Numbered from the stretch's first letter, positions 29,074 to 39,233 are shown. The stretch is DNA of 64,000 nt from Ruegeria lacuscaerulensis ITI-1157 (GCA_000161775.1 GG704596.1:1025705-1089704), one strand, 5' to 3'. Translations and numbers: made by a program. Notes: generated by a model from the sequence alone, not told the origin.

Positions 29074-30228
29074 TTACTCCAGCAGTTCCCGGATCACCGC
29101 ATTCAGGACGGCACGGCCGTCCGCGGTGGCGGCCAGACGGTTTTCCTGTTGGGTAATCATCCCGATCTCCTGCAGATAGTCCAGTTTGCGCTGCGGCAAA
29201 GAGCGCCCGGCAAGGGCGTGAAATCGATCAATATCTAGACCTTCGGCAAGTCGAATACACATCATGAGGTATTCACTGGACTGCTCGTCTGGGGCCAGTG
29301 GCACGCGGAGTTTTTCCCCGTTGCCCTGCGCGACCGCATCGAGCCATGCCCGCGGTGCCAGATGGGTTTCGGTTGCGATCCGCTGGCCATTCACCGTGAT
29401 CCGTCCATGGGCGCCCGGTCCGATGCCGACATAATCGCCATAGCGCCAATAGATCAGGTTGTGCCGCGACTCTGCCCCGGGAACGGCGTGGTTCGACACC
29501 TCGTAAGCGGGCATGCCGTGGGCTTCGCAGATCTCTTGCGTGGCCAGATACATGTCGGCGGCGTTGTCGTCCTCGGGCAGGCCACGCAGCTTGCCGACCG
29601 AATAGCGGTCGCCGAATGCGGTGCCGGCCTCGATGGTCAGCTGGTACAGCGACAGATGGTCGATCGCCATCGACAGCGCCTCGGTCAGCTCGGCGCGCCA
29701 GTCCTCAAGCGTCTGGTACTGGCGGGCATAGATCAGGTCAAAGCTGACCCGGTCGAAACAGGTGCGGGCGATGTCGAATGCGGCGCGTGCCTCGGCCACG
29801 GTATGGATGCGCCCCAGCCGCCGCAGATCTTCGTCATTCATCGCCTGAATACCCATCGAGATCCGGTTCACACCGGCATCGCGATAGGCGGCGAACCGTC
29901 CAGCCTCGACCGATCCGGGATTGGCCTCGAGCGTGATTTCCATGTCATTGGCGGGCCGCCAAAGGCTGCGGGCGGTGTCGATCACGGCGGCGACGGTTTC
30001 GGGCGCCATCAGCGATGGCGTGCCGCCGCCAAAGAAGATCGTGTTCAGAACCCGGTCAGGGGTTTCGGCGGCAGATCGTTTCAGCTCGGACAGGTAGGCG
30101 TCAAGCCATTGTTGTTGATCGATATTTCTGGAGACATGGCTGTTGAAGTCGCAATAGGGGCATTTGGCCTCGCAAAAGGGCCAATGCACGTACAGGCCAA
30201 AGCCCCCGTTGCGCCAATCATCCGCCAA
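29074..30228 (-). CDS. hemW: Radical SAM heme chaperone HemW
   Basis: Protein of 384 aa. The radical-SAM motif is CEAKCPYC (C19, C23, C26), followed by Asp-Phe; HemN-type coproporphyrinogen dehydrogenases have a fourth Cys at that Phe position, so this is the HemW-type heme-trafficking protein rather than the oxidase. Further family segments are FFGGGTPSLM and NRISMGIQAMNDEDLRRLGR. It overlaps rdgB by 11 nt. Confidence 0.92.
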   Translation of the reverse strand: MADDWRNGGFGLYVHWPFCEAKCPYCDFNSHVSRNIDQQQWLDAYLSELKRSAAETPDRVLNTIFFGGGTPSLMAPETVAAVIDTARSLWRPANDMEITLEANPGSVEAGRFAAYRDAGVNRISMGIQAMNDEDLRRLGRIHTVAEARAAFDIARTCFDRVSFDLIYARQYQTLEDWRAELTEALSMAIDHLSLYQLTIEAGTAFGDRYSVGKLRGLPEDDNAADMYLATQEICEAHGMPAYEVSNHAVPGAESRHNLIYWRYGDYVGIGPGAHGRITVNGQRIATETHLAPRAWLDAVAQGNGEKLRVPLAPDEQSSEYLMMCIRLAEGLDIDRFHALAGRSLPQRKLDYLQEIGMITQQENRLAATADGRAVLNAVIRELLE

Positions 30229-30832
30229 AGCAGCCTTTCACGAACAGCTCGACCGCGCGGGCGCGGTGGCTGATCTTGTTCTTTTCCCACCGATCCATCT
30301 CGGCAAAGGTCTGGTCATAGCCTTCGGGGACGAACATCGGGTCATAGCCGAACCCGTCCTTGCCGCGGATCGGCCAGACCAGATGGCCTGGCACGACGCC
30401 CTCGAACACTTCGTCATGGCCGTCGGGCCAGGCCAGCACCAGCGTGCAGCGGAACTGGGCGGTGCGTGGGTGCGGTGCGTTGAGCGCCTCAAGTTCGTTA
30501 TGGGCGCGGGTCATCGCCATCAGGAAATCGCGGCCGTTTCCGGTTTCGGCCCAGTCGGCGGTGTACACGCCCGGCGCGCCGTCCAGCGCATCGATGGTGA
30601 TGCCGGAATCGTCGGACAGGGCGGGCAGGCCGGTGGCCTGTGCGGCGGCGTGGGCCTTGATGCGCGCGTTGCCGACGAACGTGTCCTCGGTCTCTTCGGG
30701 TTCGGGCAGGTTCATCTCGGCCGCGCCGACTACGGTCACGCCAAAGGGCTCGAGCAGATGGGACATCTCCTCGAGCTTGCCTTTGTTGTGCGTGGCCACC
30801 AGCAGCCGATCGCCTTCGAACCGGCGTGTCAT
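30218..30832 (-). CDS. rdgB: RdgB/HAM1 non-canonical purine NTP pyrophosphatase
   Basis: Protein of 204 aa. It removes ITP, dITP and XTP from nucleotide pools. Conserved segments: [11 protein letters not shown] (substrate loop), [16 protein letters not shown], and the [11 protein letters not shown] motif. It is encoded between rph and hemW, an arrangement very common in alphaproteobacteria, with ATGA coupling to rph. Confidence 0.95.
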   Translation of the reverse strand: MTRRFEGDRLLVATHNKGKLEEMSHLLEPFGVTVVGAAEMNLPEPEETEDTFVGNARIKAHAAAQATGLPALSDDSGITIDALDGAPGVYTADWAETGNGRDFLMAMTRAHNELEALNAPHPRTAQFRCTLVLAWPDGHDEVFEGVVPGHLVWPIRGKDGFGYDPMFVPEGYDQTFAEMDRWEKNKISHRARAVELFVKGCFGG

Positions 30833-31542
30833 GCGGTGGCGGCCTTTTGCGCGGCCACCAGCTCGGACACGCCTTTTTCGGCCAATTCCATCAGCTGATC
30901 CATCTGCGCGCGGCTGAAGACGGAACCTTCGGCGCTCATCTGCACCTCGATCAGCTTGCCCGAGCCGGTCATGATGAAGTTGCCGTCAACGCCGGCCTCG
31001 CTGTCTTCGGGATAGTCCAGGTCCAGAACCGGCTGGCCCGCATAGATGCCGCAGGATACGGCGGCGACCGGATCGACCAGCGGGTCCGTGATCACGTCTC
31101 CGGCCTTCATCAGCTTGTTCACCGCCAGCCGCAGCGCGACCCAGCCGCCGGTGATCGAGGCGCAACGGGTGCCACCATCGGCCTGCAGCACGTCACAATC
31201 GACGGTGATCTGGCGTTCGCCTAGGGCGACGCGATCCACCCCGGCGCGCAAGGCGCGGCCGATCAGACGCTGGATCTCGACGGTCCGGCCACCCTGTTTG
31301 CCGCTGGCGGCCTCGCGCCGCATCCGGGTGTTCGTCGCGCGGGGCAGCATGCCGTATTCTGCGGTGACCCAGCCCAGGCCCGACCCCTTGATGAAGGGCG
31401 GCACGCGATCTTCGATCGTGGCGGTGCACAGAACATGGGTGTCGCCGATCTTGATCAGGCAGGAACCTTCGGCATGTTTGGTAAACCCGGTCTCGATTGA
31501 AACCGGGCGCATTTCGCTTAAATCTCGTCCAGAGGGTCGCAT
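30829..31542 (-). CDS. rph: Ribonuclease PH
   Basis: Protein of 237 aa, a phosphorolytic 3'-5' exoribonuclease that trims tRNA 3' ends. Typical opening [18 protein letters not shown], followed by [19 protein letters not shown] and the phosphate-site [12 protein letters not shown] with [12 protein letters not shown]. It is the first gene of the minus-strand rph-rdgB-hemW-ybaN unit and is divergent from hrcA. Confidence 0.96.
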   Translation of the reverse strand: MRPSGRDLSEMRPVSIETGFTKHAEGSCLIKIGDTHVLCTATIEDRVPPFIKGSGLGWVTAEYGMLPRATNTRMRREAASGKQGGRTVEIQRLIGRALRAGVDRVALGERQITVDCDVLQADGGTRCASITGGWVALRLAVNKLMKAGDVITDPLVDPVAAVSCGIYAGQPVLDLDYPEDSEAGVDGNFIMTGSGKLIEVQMSAEGSVFSRAQMDQLMELAEKGVSELVAAQKAATA

Positions 31543-31603
31543 GAGATATCCTTTGTCTGCTGGCTTGGGGATACCGCCCGGCGCGGCAGCGATGCAACCC
31601 CGA

Positions 31604-31631
31604 TTGACCTTTCTGTTGGCAGCTATTTAAT
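31604..31631 (+). promoter_or_regulatory. Probable promoter of hrcA-grpE
   Basis: TTGACC (31604-31609), a 16-nt spacer and TTTAAT (31626-31631). No CIRCE inverted repeat (the HrcA operator) was found in this 113-nt rph-hrcA gap, so autoregulation by HrcA is not apparent here. Confidence 0.5.
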
Positions 31632-31655
31632 GACCACCCAGCAAAAGGATCGCCG

Positions 31656-32720
31656 ATGAGTGAAGCGAGCAAAATTCTGGACGAGATGAACGACCGGTCG
31701 CGCGAGGTGTTCCGGCTGATCGTCGAGAACTATCTCGAGAGCGGCGAGCCGGTCGGAAGCCGGACCTTGACCCGGTCGCTGAGCGAGAAGGTCAGCGCCG
31801 CGACAGTACGCAACGTGATGCAGGATCTGGAATTCCTGGGCCTGTTGGACAGCCCCCATGTCAGCGCCGGGCGGGTGCCGACCCAGATGGGGCTGCGCAT
31901 GTTCGTGGACGGGCTGTTGGAAGTCAGCGACCTGGGCGAGGAAGACCGGCAGAAGCTGGACGAAACCCTGGGCAGCAACGCCGGCGACGTCAGCGGCATG
32001 CTCGACCGGGTCGGCGCGGCGCTGTCGAACGTGACGCGTGGGGCGTCTCTGGTTCTGACGCCCAAGCACGAGGCCGAGATCAAGCATATCGAATTCGTGT
32101 CCTTGGGCCATGACCGGGCGCTTGTGGTTCTGGTGTTCTCGGACGGGCACGTGGAAAACCGCCTGTTCACGCCGCCGCCGGGGCAGACGCCCAGCTCGAT
32201 GCGCGAGGCGGCCAATTTCCTCAACGCCTTGATCGAGGGCCGCACGCTGTCCGATGTGCGCCGGATGATCCAGACCGAGATCGCCGCGCGCCGTCAGGAG
32301 ATCGACGTGCTGGCGCGCGAGCTGGTCGAAAGCGGCCTTGCGGCCTGGGAGGGCAGCGAGACGGACTCGGCGCGGCTGATCGTGCGCGGGCGGGCGAATC
32401 TGCTCGAGGATACCGGTCAGGAAGAGGAACTGGAGCGGATCCGGGTTCTGTTCGACGATCTCGAGCGCAAGCGCGACATCGCCGAATTCCTCGAACTGAC
32501 CGAGGAAGGCGAAGGTGTGCGCATTTTTATCGGCTCCGAGAACAAACTTTTCTCACTTTCGGGTTCCTCTTTGGTCGTGTCTCCTTATATGAACGCTGAT
32601 CGAAAGATAATCGGCGCCGTTGGCGTGATCGGGCCGACCCGTCTGAATTACGGACGGATCGTGCCGATCGTGGACTATACGGCGCAACTGGTCGGCAAGC
32701 TGATTTCCGACCGGAGCTAG
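31656..32720 (+). CDS. hrcA: Heat-inducible transcription repressor HrcA
   Basis: Protein of 354 aa. An N-terminal winged-helix domain (RSREVFRLIVENYLESGEP, then VSAATVRNVMQDLE) is followed by the GAF-like and dimerisation regions, and it ends with the NYGRIVPIVDYTAQLV segment typical of HrcA. It represses groESL-type chaperone operons through CIRCE elements. It is followed 10 nt later by grpE. No dnaKJ or groESL is in the window. Confidence 0.95.
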   Translation: MSEASKILDEMNDRSREVFRLIVENYLESGEPVGSRTLTRSLSEKVSAATVRNVMQDLEFLGLLDSPHVSAGRVPTQMGLRMFVDGLLEVSDLGEEDRQKLDETLGSNAGDVSGMLDRVGAALSNVTRGASLVLTPKHEAEIKHIEFVSLGHDRALVVLVFSDGHVENRLFTPPPGQTPSSMREAANFLNALIEGRTLSDVRRMIQTEIAARRQEIDVLARELVESGLAAWEGSETDSARLIVRGRANLLEDTGQEEELERIRVLFDDLERKRDIAEFLELTEEGEGVRIFIGSENKLFSLSGSSLVVSPYMNADRKIIGAVGVIGPTRLNYGRIVPIVDYTAQLVGKLISDRS

Positions 32721-32730
32721 AGGATAAAAG

Positions 32731-33294
32731 ATGGCAGAGCCGAAGAACGACGATTTTCTGGACGACATTGCAGCTGCCGAGGCGGAAGAACTGGCCGAGG
32801 AATTGGCCGAGATCAGCGAGGAAGCGCTGGAACTGGACGCCCTGAAGGCCGAGCGCGACGAGCTGCGCGACAAGTTCATGCGCGCCCTGGCGGATGCGGA
32901 AAACGCACGCAAGCGCGGCGACAGGGCACGGCGCGAGGCCGAGCAGTATGGCGGGTCCAAGCTGGCGCGGGACATGCTGCCGGTCTATGACAGCATGAAG
33001 CGCGCGCTCGAGGCGGCGAGCGACGAGCAGCGCGAGGTTGCTGCCGGCCTGATCGAAGGCGTCGAGCTGACGATGCGCATGCTCAGGGACGTGTTCAAGA
33101 AACACGGGATCGAGGTGATCGCGCCCGAGGTCGGCGACAAGTTCGACCCGAACCTGCACGAAGCCATGTTCGAAGCCCCGGTGCCGGGCACCAAGGCGGG
33201 CGAGATCATTCAGGTCTCGGCCGAAGGCTTCATGCTGCATGACCGCCTGCTGCGTCCGGCGCAGGTGGGGGTCAGCTCGACCCCGGCCAGCTGA
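32731..33294 (+). CDS. grpE: Nucleotide exchange factor GrpE
   Basis: Protein of 187 aa. An acidic N-terminus and long coiled coil (residues about 15-85, rich in Glu/Ala) lead to the conserved KLARDMLPVYDSMKRAL and the C-terminal beta domain (FDPNLHEAMFEAPVPG, ISAEGF-like VSAEGFMLHDRLLRPA). It drives ADP release from DnaK. It is in an operon with hrcA and convergent with mutS. Confidence 0.95.
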   Translation: MAEPKNDDFLDDIAAAEAEELAEELAEISEEALELDALKAERDELRDKFMRALADAENARKRGDRARREAEQYGGSKLARDMLPVYDSMKRALEAASDEQREVAAGLIEGVELTMRMLRDVFKKHGIEVIAPEVGDKFDPNLHEAMFEAPVPGTKAGEIIQVSAEGFMLHDRLLRPAQVGVSSTPAS

Positions 33295-33327
33295 CGGGCC
33301 AGTTCCGTTGACAATCGAAAAGGGCGG

Positions 33328-35958
33328 TCAGGATCTGGCCGCCTCTTTCAATTTGTAGATCAGGTCCAACGCCTCGCGCGGGGTCAGGTCGTCCGGCAGG
33401 ATGTCCTTGAGCATCTCGTCCACTGCCGAGGTCTTCGGCGCGGGTGGCGGCGGCGGTGCGGCGGAAAACAGAGGCAGATCATCGATCAGCGCCTTCTGCT
33501 TGCCGCCTTCACGCTCGGTCTTCTCCAACTGGTCCAGAACCACACGCGCGCGCTCGACCACCGAGGCGGGCAGGCCGGCCAGCTGCGCGACCTGCACGCC
33601 ATAGGAGCGGTCGGCGGCGCCTTTGTGGACCTCGTGCAGGAAGATCACTTCGCCCTCCCATTCCTTGACCGCGACGGTGGCGTTTTCGACACCCTCCAGC
33701 TTGCCGGCCAGCGCGGTCAGTTCGTGGTAATGGGTGGCGAACAACGCCCGGCAGCGGTTGGCGGCGTGCAGATGTTCCAGCGTGGCCCAGGCGATGGACA
33801 GGCCGTCATAGGTGGCGGTACCACGCCCGATCTCATCGAGGATCACCAGCGCCCGGTCATCGGCCTGGTTGAGGATGGCCGCGGTTTCGACCATCTCGAC
33901 CATGAAGGTCGACCGGCCCCGCGCCAGATCGTCCGAGGCACCCACGCGGCTGAACAGCTGGCTGACCAGCCCGATATGCGCGCGCTCGGCCGGAACGAAA
34001 CTGCCCATCTGCGCCAGCAGGGCAATCAGCGCGTTCTGGCGCAGGAAGGTCGGTTTACCCGCCATGTTGGGACCGGTCAGCAGCCAGATGGCCGCACCAT
34101 CCTCGGCGCTGAGGTCGCAATCATTGGCGATGAAGGCATCACCCGATTGCTGGCGCAGCGCGTGCTCGACCACCGGGTGGCGGCCCGCGACGATATCGAA
34201 GGCGCGCGAGCCGTCCACCTGCGGGCGGCACCAGTTCTCGCCCCGTGCCAGATCGGCCAGTGCGGTGGTCAGGTCCAGCTCGGCCAGCCCGCGCGCGGCC
34301 TGATTGATGCGGGCAGCCTGCGCCAGAATCTCGTCAGAAAGCCTTTGATAGAGCCGCTTTTCGATCTCAAGAGCCAGGTTTCCGGCGTTCAGGATGCGGG
34401 TTTCGATCTCGCTGAGTTCGACCGTGGTGAACCGCACCTGGTTGGCGGTGGTCTGGCGGTGGATATAGGTCTCGCTGAACGGCGGGTTCAGCATCTTTTC
34501 GGCATGGGTGGCCGTGGTTTCGATGAAATAGCCCAGCACGTTGTTGTGCTTGATCTTCAACGAGGCGATGCCGGTGTGCTCCGCGTATTTCTGCTGAAAC
34601 CCGGCAATGACCGAGCGGCCTTCGTCGCGCAGGGTGCGGGCCTCGTCCAGTTCGGCGTCGAAACCGGGGGCGATGAAGCCGCCATCGCGCGCCAGCAGCG
34701 GCGGGTCGGCGACCAGTGCCTGATCCAGCAGGTCGAGCAGATCGTCGAAGCCCACGAGGTTCTGCACCGCGGTCGCCAGTAGCACGGGCAGGTTCTGCCC
34801 GGCGCAGATCTCGGCAATGGCCTGCGCCTGCGCCAGCCCGTTGCGGATGGCGGCCAGATCGCGTGGGCCGCCACGCTCCAGCGACAGGCGCGACAGGGCG
34901 CGGTCCAGATCGGGCGTCTTGCGCAAGGCTTCGCGCAGATCGGCGGCGATCAGGCTGTCCTGGGCGGCAAAATCAACCGCGTCCAGCCGCGCGTGGATCA
35001 CATCCAGGTTGCGCGAGGGGCTGGACAGGCGTTGTTCCAGCAGGCGCGCGCCGCCCGGGGTCACCGTGCGGTCCACCACCGACAGCAGCGATCCGGCCCG
35101 TCCGCCCGACAGGGACCGTGTCAGTTCCAGGTTGCGGCGGGTGGCCGCGTCGATCTGTACGACGCGATCTTCGGATTCCTTCATCGGCGTCTGCAGCAGC
35201 GGCAGTTTGCCCTTCTGCGTGATTTCCAGATAGTCGATCAGCGCGCCCATGGCCGAGATCTCGGCCCGGCCAAAGTTGCCGAACGCGTCCAGCGTGCCTA
35301 CGTGAAACAACCCGCAGATGCGTTTTTCCGCCGCAGTGCTGTCGAAACTGGCCCGCCCGATGGGGGTGAGCGCGATGCCAAGGTCACCGACCGTGTCGCG
35401 CAGGTCGGCCTCGGCGCCATCGGCCACGATCAGCTCGGACGGGGCCAGCCGGGCCAGTTCGGGGCTGAGGCGCACCGAGGTCAGCGGCATCACGTGAAAC
35501 GCCCCGGTCGAAATGTCGGCCCAGGCCAGCGCGGCCTCGTCGCGCACCTCGGCATAGGCGGCCAGAAAGTTGTGGCGGCGCGCCTCCAGCAGGGCGTCTT
35601 CGGTCAGGGTGCCGGGGGTGACAAGGCGCACGACATCGCGCTTTACCACCGATTTAGAGCCTCTTTTCTTGGCCTCGGCCGGGCTTTCCATCTGTTCGCA
35701 GACGGCGACGCGAAAGCCCTTGCGGATCAGCGTCAGCAGATAGCCCTCGGCCGAATGCACCGGCACGCCGCACATGGGGATGTCTTCGCCATTGTGCTTG
35801 CCGCGCTTGGTCAGGGCGATGTCCAGCGCCTCGGCGGCGTTCACGGCGTCCTCGAAGAACATTTCGTAGAAATCGCCCATGCGATAGAACAGCAGGGCGT
35901 CTTTGTGGGCCTCTTTGATTTCCAGGTATTGCGCCATCATCGGCGTGACGTTGGACAA
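33328..35958 (-). CDS. mutS: DNA mismatch repair protein MutS with atypical Walker A (GKP)
   Basis: Full-length MutS of 876 aa. It has a mismatch-binding Phe-x-Glu segment GDFYEMFFEDA near the N-terminus, connector, lever and clamp domains, and a C-terminal ABC-type ATPase with Walker B LVILDEIGRGTATYDG and an FATHYHELT segment. The P-loop, normally GPNM[AG]GKST, reads GPNMAGKPT: Ser is replaced by Pro at residue 636 (codon on the minus strand, plus positions 34051-34053). That Ser or Thr coordinates Mg-ATP in P-loop ATPases, so activity may be reduced. The rest of the gene shows no sign of decay. Confidence 0.95.
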   Translation of the reverse strand: MSNVTPMMAQYLEIKEAHKDALLFYRMGDFYEMFFEDAVNAAEALDIALTKRGKHNGEDIPMCGVPVHSAEGYLLTLIRKGFRVAVCEQMESPAEAKKRGSKSVVKRDVVRLVTPGTLTEDALLEARRHNFLAAYAEVRDEAALAWADISTGAFHVMPLTSVRLSPELARLAPSELIVADGAEADLRDTVGDLGIALTPIGRASFDSTAAEKRICGLFHVGTLDAFGNFGRAEISAMGALIDYLEITQKGKLPLLQTPMKESEDRVVQIDAATRRNLELTRSLSGGRAGSLLSVVDRTVTPGGARLLEQRLSSPSRNLDVIHARLDAVDFAAQDSLIAADLREALRKTPDLDRALSRLSLERGGPRDLAAIRNGLAQAQAIAEICAGQNLPVLLATAVQNLVGFDDLLDLLDQALVADPPLLARDGGFIAPGFDAELDEARTLRDEGRSVIAGFQQKYAEHTGIASLKIKHNNVLGYFIETTATHAEKMLNPPFSETYIHRQTTANQVRFTTVELSEIETRILNAGNLALEIEKRLYQRLSDEILAQAARINQAARGLAELDLTTALADLARGENWCRPQVDGSRAFDIVAGRHPVVEHALRQQSGDAFIANDCDLSAEDGAAIWLLTGPNMAGKPTFLRQNALIALLAQMGSFVPAERAHIGLVSQLFSRVGASDDLARGRSTFMVEMVETAAILNQADDRALVILDEIGRGTATYDGLSIAWATLEHLHAANRCRALFATHYHELTALAGKLEGVENATVAVKEWEGEVIFLHEVHKGAADRSYGVQVAQLAGLPASVVERARVVLDQLEKTEREGGKQKALIDDLPLFSAAPPPPPAPKTSAVDEMLKDILPDDLTPREALDLIYKLKEAARS

Positions 35959-36082
35959 GGCTGCTCCCCTCTGGCGTATTCCGGCGCGACCTTACAAATC
36001 CCCCAACCGCGACGAAAGGTGAAATCGCATAGTCGTTGAGGCGCGCCCCCGCCTGCGGTATGAGGCGAAAAGCCCCGAAGTC

Positions 36083-38356
36083 ATGGAACCGACCGTCACA
36101 ATGCCCAAAGCGAAGATCACCAAAGAAGAGGCGCTGGCCTTTCACCTGGAACCCACCCCCGGAAAGTGGGAGGTGCAGGCCACCGTTCCCATGACCACGC
36201 AGCGCGATCTGTCGCTGGCCTACAGCCCCGGTGTAGCGGTTCCGTGTGAAGCCATCGCGGAAAACCCCGAGACCGCCTATGACTATACAAACAAGGGCAA
36301 CCTTGTGGCCGTGATCTCGAACGGAACGGCGGTTCTGGGGCTGGGCAATCTGGGCGCGCTGGGCAGCAAGCCGGTGATGGAGGGCAAATCCGTCCTGTTC
36401 AAACGCTTCGCCGACGTGAACTCGATCGATATCGAGCTGGACACCGAGGACCCGGATGAGTTCTGTCGCGCGGTCAAGCTGATGGGGCCGACCTTTGGCG
36501 GCATCAATTTGGAAGACATCAAGGCGCCCGAGTGCTTCATCATCGAACAGCGCCTGAAGGAAGAGATGGACATCCCCGTCTTTCACGACGACCAGCACGG
36601 CACGGCGGTAATCTGTGCGGCGGGGCTGATCAACGCGCTGCACATCTCGGGCAAGAAGATCGAGGACGTGAAGATCGTCCTCAACGGAGCCGGGGCGGCG
36701 GGGATCGCCTGTATCGAACTGCTCAAGGCGATGGGCGCCAAGCATGAAAACTGCATCGTCTGCGACACCAAGGGCGTGATCTATCAGGGCCGGACCGAGG
36801 GCATGAACCAGTGGAAATCGGCCCACGCGATTTCGACCGAGTTGCGCACGCTGGAGGAGGCCATGAAGGGCGCCGACGTGTTCCTGGGCGTATCCGTCAA
36901 AGGCGCGGTCACGCAGGAGATGGTCGCCAGCATGGCCGACAATCCGGTGATCTTCGCCATGGCCAACCCCGATCCGGAAATCACCCCGGAAGAGGCACAC
37001 GAGGTGCGCGTTGACGCCATCGTGGCCACCGGGCGCAGCGATTACCCCAACCAGGTCAACAACGTTCTGGGCTTTCCCTATCTGTTCCGCGGGGCGCTGG
37101 ACATTCACGCCCGCGCCATCAATGACGAGATGAAGATCGCCTGCGCCCACGCGCTGGCGCGTCTGGCGCGCGAGGACGTGCCCGACGAGGTGGCGCTGGC
37201 TTATGGCAAATCGCTGACCTTCGGGCGCGATTACATCATTCCCACGCCGTTTGATCCGCGCCTGATCTATCGCATTCCGCCGGCCGTCGCGAAGGCGGGG
37301 ATGGACACGGGCGCGGCCCGGCGGCCGATCATCGACATGGAGGCCTATGAGCTGAGCCTCAAGTCGCGCATGGATCCGACCGCCAGCATTCTGCGCGGCC
37401 TGAACGCCCGGGCCCGCGCGGCGCAAAGCCGGATGATCTTTGCCGAGGGCGACGATCCGCGGGTTCTGCGCGCGGCAGTGATGTATCAGCGGTCGGGCTT
37501 CGGCAAGGCGCTGGTCGTGGGTCGCGCCGATGATGTGAAGACCAAGCTGGAAGCCGCCGGTCTGGGCGACGCGGTGCGCGAATTGGAGGTGGTCAACGCC
37601 GCCAACACCACGCATCTCGAGACCTACAAGGAGTTTCTGTATCAGCGCCTGCAGCGCAAAGGCTTTGACCGCAAGGATATTCACCGCCTGGCCGCGCGGG
37701 ACCGGCATGTGTTCTCGGCCCTGATGCTGGCGCATGGGCATGGCGACGGTCTGGTGACCGGGGCCACCCGCAAATCGGCGCATGTGCTGGACCGCATCAG
37801 CCATGTGTTCGACGCCGACGCCGCCCACGGCGCCGCCGGGATCACCGCGCTGCTGCACAAGGGCCGGATCGTGCTGATCGGTGACACGCTGGTGCATGAA
37901 TGGCCCGACGAGAACGATCTGGCGACGATTGCCGAACGCGCCGCCGTGGTTGCCCGCCACATGGGGCTGGAGCCTCGGGTGGCGTTCGTCAGCTTCTCGA
38001 CCTTCGGCTATCCGGTCTCCGAGCGGACCGAGAAACTGTACAAGGCTCCGCAGGTGCTGGAGGCGCGCGGCGTCGATTTCGAATACGAGGGCGAGATGAC
38101 CGTCGACGTGGCGCTGAACGCCCACCAGCAAGAGGCTTATCCCTTCTGCCGTCTGACCGGACCGGCCAACATCCTGATCGTGCCTGCGCGGCACTCGGCC
38201 TCGATTTCCACCAAGCTGATGCAGGAAATGGCCGGAGCCACGGTGATCGGCCCGATCCTGACCGGCATCGACAAGCCGATCCAGATCTGTTCGACCGGCT
38301 CGACCGCGAATGACATCCTGAACATGGCCATCCTGGCCTCGTGCGACATGGCGTGA
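36083..38356 (+). CDS. maeB: NADP-dependent malic enzyme (MaeB type, malic domain fused to phosphotransacetylase-like domain)
   Basis: Protein of 757 aa. Residues about 1-430 form the malic enzyme (tyrosine-containing SLAYSPGVAVP, metal/catalytic HDDQHGTAVI, NAD(P)-binding LNGAGAAGIACIELL). Residues about 430-757 form a PTA_PTB-like domain (PTASILRGLN through GSTANDILNMAI) that in other MaeB enzymes is regulatory rather than an active acetyltransferase. It converts malate to pyruvate and CO2. ATG 36101 gives the common family start MPKAKITKEEAL; ATG 36083 adds six residues. It is divergent from mutS. Confidence 0.95.
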   Translation: MEPTVTMPKAKITKEEALAFHLEPTPGKWEVQATVPMTTQRDLSLAYSPGVAVPCEAIAENPETAYDYTNKGNLVAVISNGTAVLGLGNLGALGSKPVMEGKSVLFKRFADVNSIDIELDTEDPDEFCRAVKLMGPTFGGINLEDIKAPECFIIEQRLKEEMDIPVFHDDQHGTAVICAAGLINALHISGKKIEDVKIVLNGAGAAGIACIELLKAMGAKHENCIVCDTKGVIYQGRTEGMNQWKSAHAISTELRTLEEAMKGADVFLGVSVKGAVTQEMVASMADNPVIFAMANPDPEITPEEAHEVRVDAIVATGRSDYPNQVNNVLGFPYLFRGALDIHARAINDEMKIACAHALARLAREDVPDEVALAYGKSLTFGRDYIIPTPFDPRLIYRIPPAVAKAGMDTGAARRPIIDMEAYELSLKSRMDPTASILRGLNARARAAQSRMIFAEGDDPRVLRAAVMYQRSGFGKALVVGRADDVKTKLEAAGLGDAVRELEVVNAANTTHLETYKEFLYQRLQRKGFDRKDIHRLAARDRHVFSALMLAHGHGDGLVTGATRKSAHVLDRISHVFDADAAHGAAGITALLHKGRIVLIGDTLVHEWPDENDLATIAERAAVVARHMGLEPRVAFVSFSTFGYPVSERTEKLYKAPQVLEARGVDFEYEGEMTVDVALNAHQQEAYPFCRLTGPANILIVPARHSASISTKLMQEMAGATVIGPILTGIDKPIQICSTGSTANDILNMAILASCDMA

Positions 38357-38360
38357 TCCG

Positions 38361-39233
38361 ATGGCAATCTGGAACCTGGGCTCGATCAACGCCGACATGG
38401 TCTATGCGCTGCCGCACCTACCGGCGCCGGGTGAAACCCTGGCGGCCAGCGGATTGCAGCGGTTTCTGGGCGGCAAGGGCGCGAACATGTCGGTTGCCGC
38501 GGCGCGGGCCGGGGCGCATGTGCGTCACATCGGCGCCGTGGGGGCCGACGGGCTGTGGGCGCGCGACCGGTTGACCGAATACGGGGTCGACACGCGGCAC
38601 ATCGCGCAGGTCGATCAGCCCACGGGCCATGCGATCATCGCCGTGGATGCGCAGGGCGAAAACCTGATCATCCTGTACCCCGGCGCCAACCACGCGATCG
38701 AGGCCGATCAGGTCTCCGCCGCGCTGACAGGCTCTGACACGGGCGATCTTCTGGTGTTCCAGAACGAGACCACCGCACAGGTCGAGGCCGCGAAGCTGGG
38801 CCGCGAGCGGGGTCTGACCGTGTGCTATGCCGCGGCCCCCTTCAGCGCGGCGGCGGTGCAGGCGGTGCTGCCCTATCTGGATTTCCTGATCCTGAACGAG
38901 GTCGAAGCCGCCCAGCTGCAACAGGCCACGGGGATGGCCCCGGCCGATCTGCCGGTCGAACATGTGATCGTCACGCTGGGGTCAAAAGGGGCCCGATATC
39001 ATCAACGCGGGCAGGCGGCGGCAGAGTTTCCCGCCCACAAGGTCAAGGCCGTGGACACGACCGGGGCCGGGGACACCTTCACCGGATATGTACTGGCTGG
39101 AATGGACCGGGGGATGCCGATGGCGCAGGCCATTACCCAGGCCAACCGGGCGGCCGCGCTGATGGTGATGCGGCCGGGCACGGCAGACGTCATTCCCGAT
39201 CTGAAAGAGGTACGCGAGGCCGCGCTGGATTAA
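38361..39233 (+). CDS. Ribokinase-like PfkB-family sugar kinase
   Basis: Protein of 290 aa. The N-terminal PfkB signature is FLGGKGANMSVAAARAG, and the catalytic C-terminal signature is DTTGAGDTFTGYVLAG with the general-base Asp. The opening LGSINADMVY is typical of ribokinases. It starts 4 nt after maeB, so it is probably co-transcribed. The substrate is not provable; ribose is plausible. The end overlaps convergent msrA by 4 nt. Confidence 0.88.
   Translation: MAIWNLGSINADMVYALPHLPAPGETLAASGLQRFLGGKGANMSVAAARAGAHVRHIGAVGADGLWARDRLTEYGVDTRHIAQVDQPTGHAIIAVDAQGENLIILYPGANHAIEADQVSAALTGSDTGDLLVFQNETTAQVEAAKLGRERGLTVCYAAAPFSAAAVQAVLPYLDFLILNEVEAAQLQQATGMAPADLPVEHVIVTLGSKGARYHQRGQAAAEFPAHKVKAVDTTGAGDTFTGYVLAGMDRGMPMAQAITQANRAAALMVMRPGTADVIPDLKEVREAALD

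Noticed and set aside
31543..31655. Search for a CIRCE operator upstream of hrcA
   Set aside because: No TTAGCACTC-N9-GAGTGCTAA-like inverted repeat is present.
35490..35508. CACGTGAAACG half-parS in mutS
   Set aside because: Only about 12 of 16 bases match; a CACGTG core is expected by chance at this frequency.
35654..38398. Antisense open frame of 914 aa opposite maeB and the mutS start
   Set aside because: The plus strand encodes a complete malic enzyme with all motifs; the antisense frame is a GC-rich shadow with no recognisable domain and repetitive composition.
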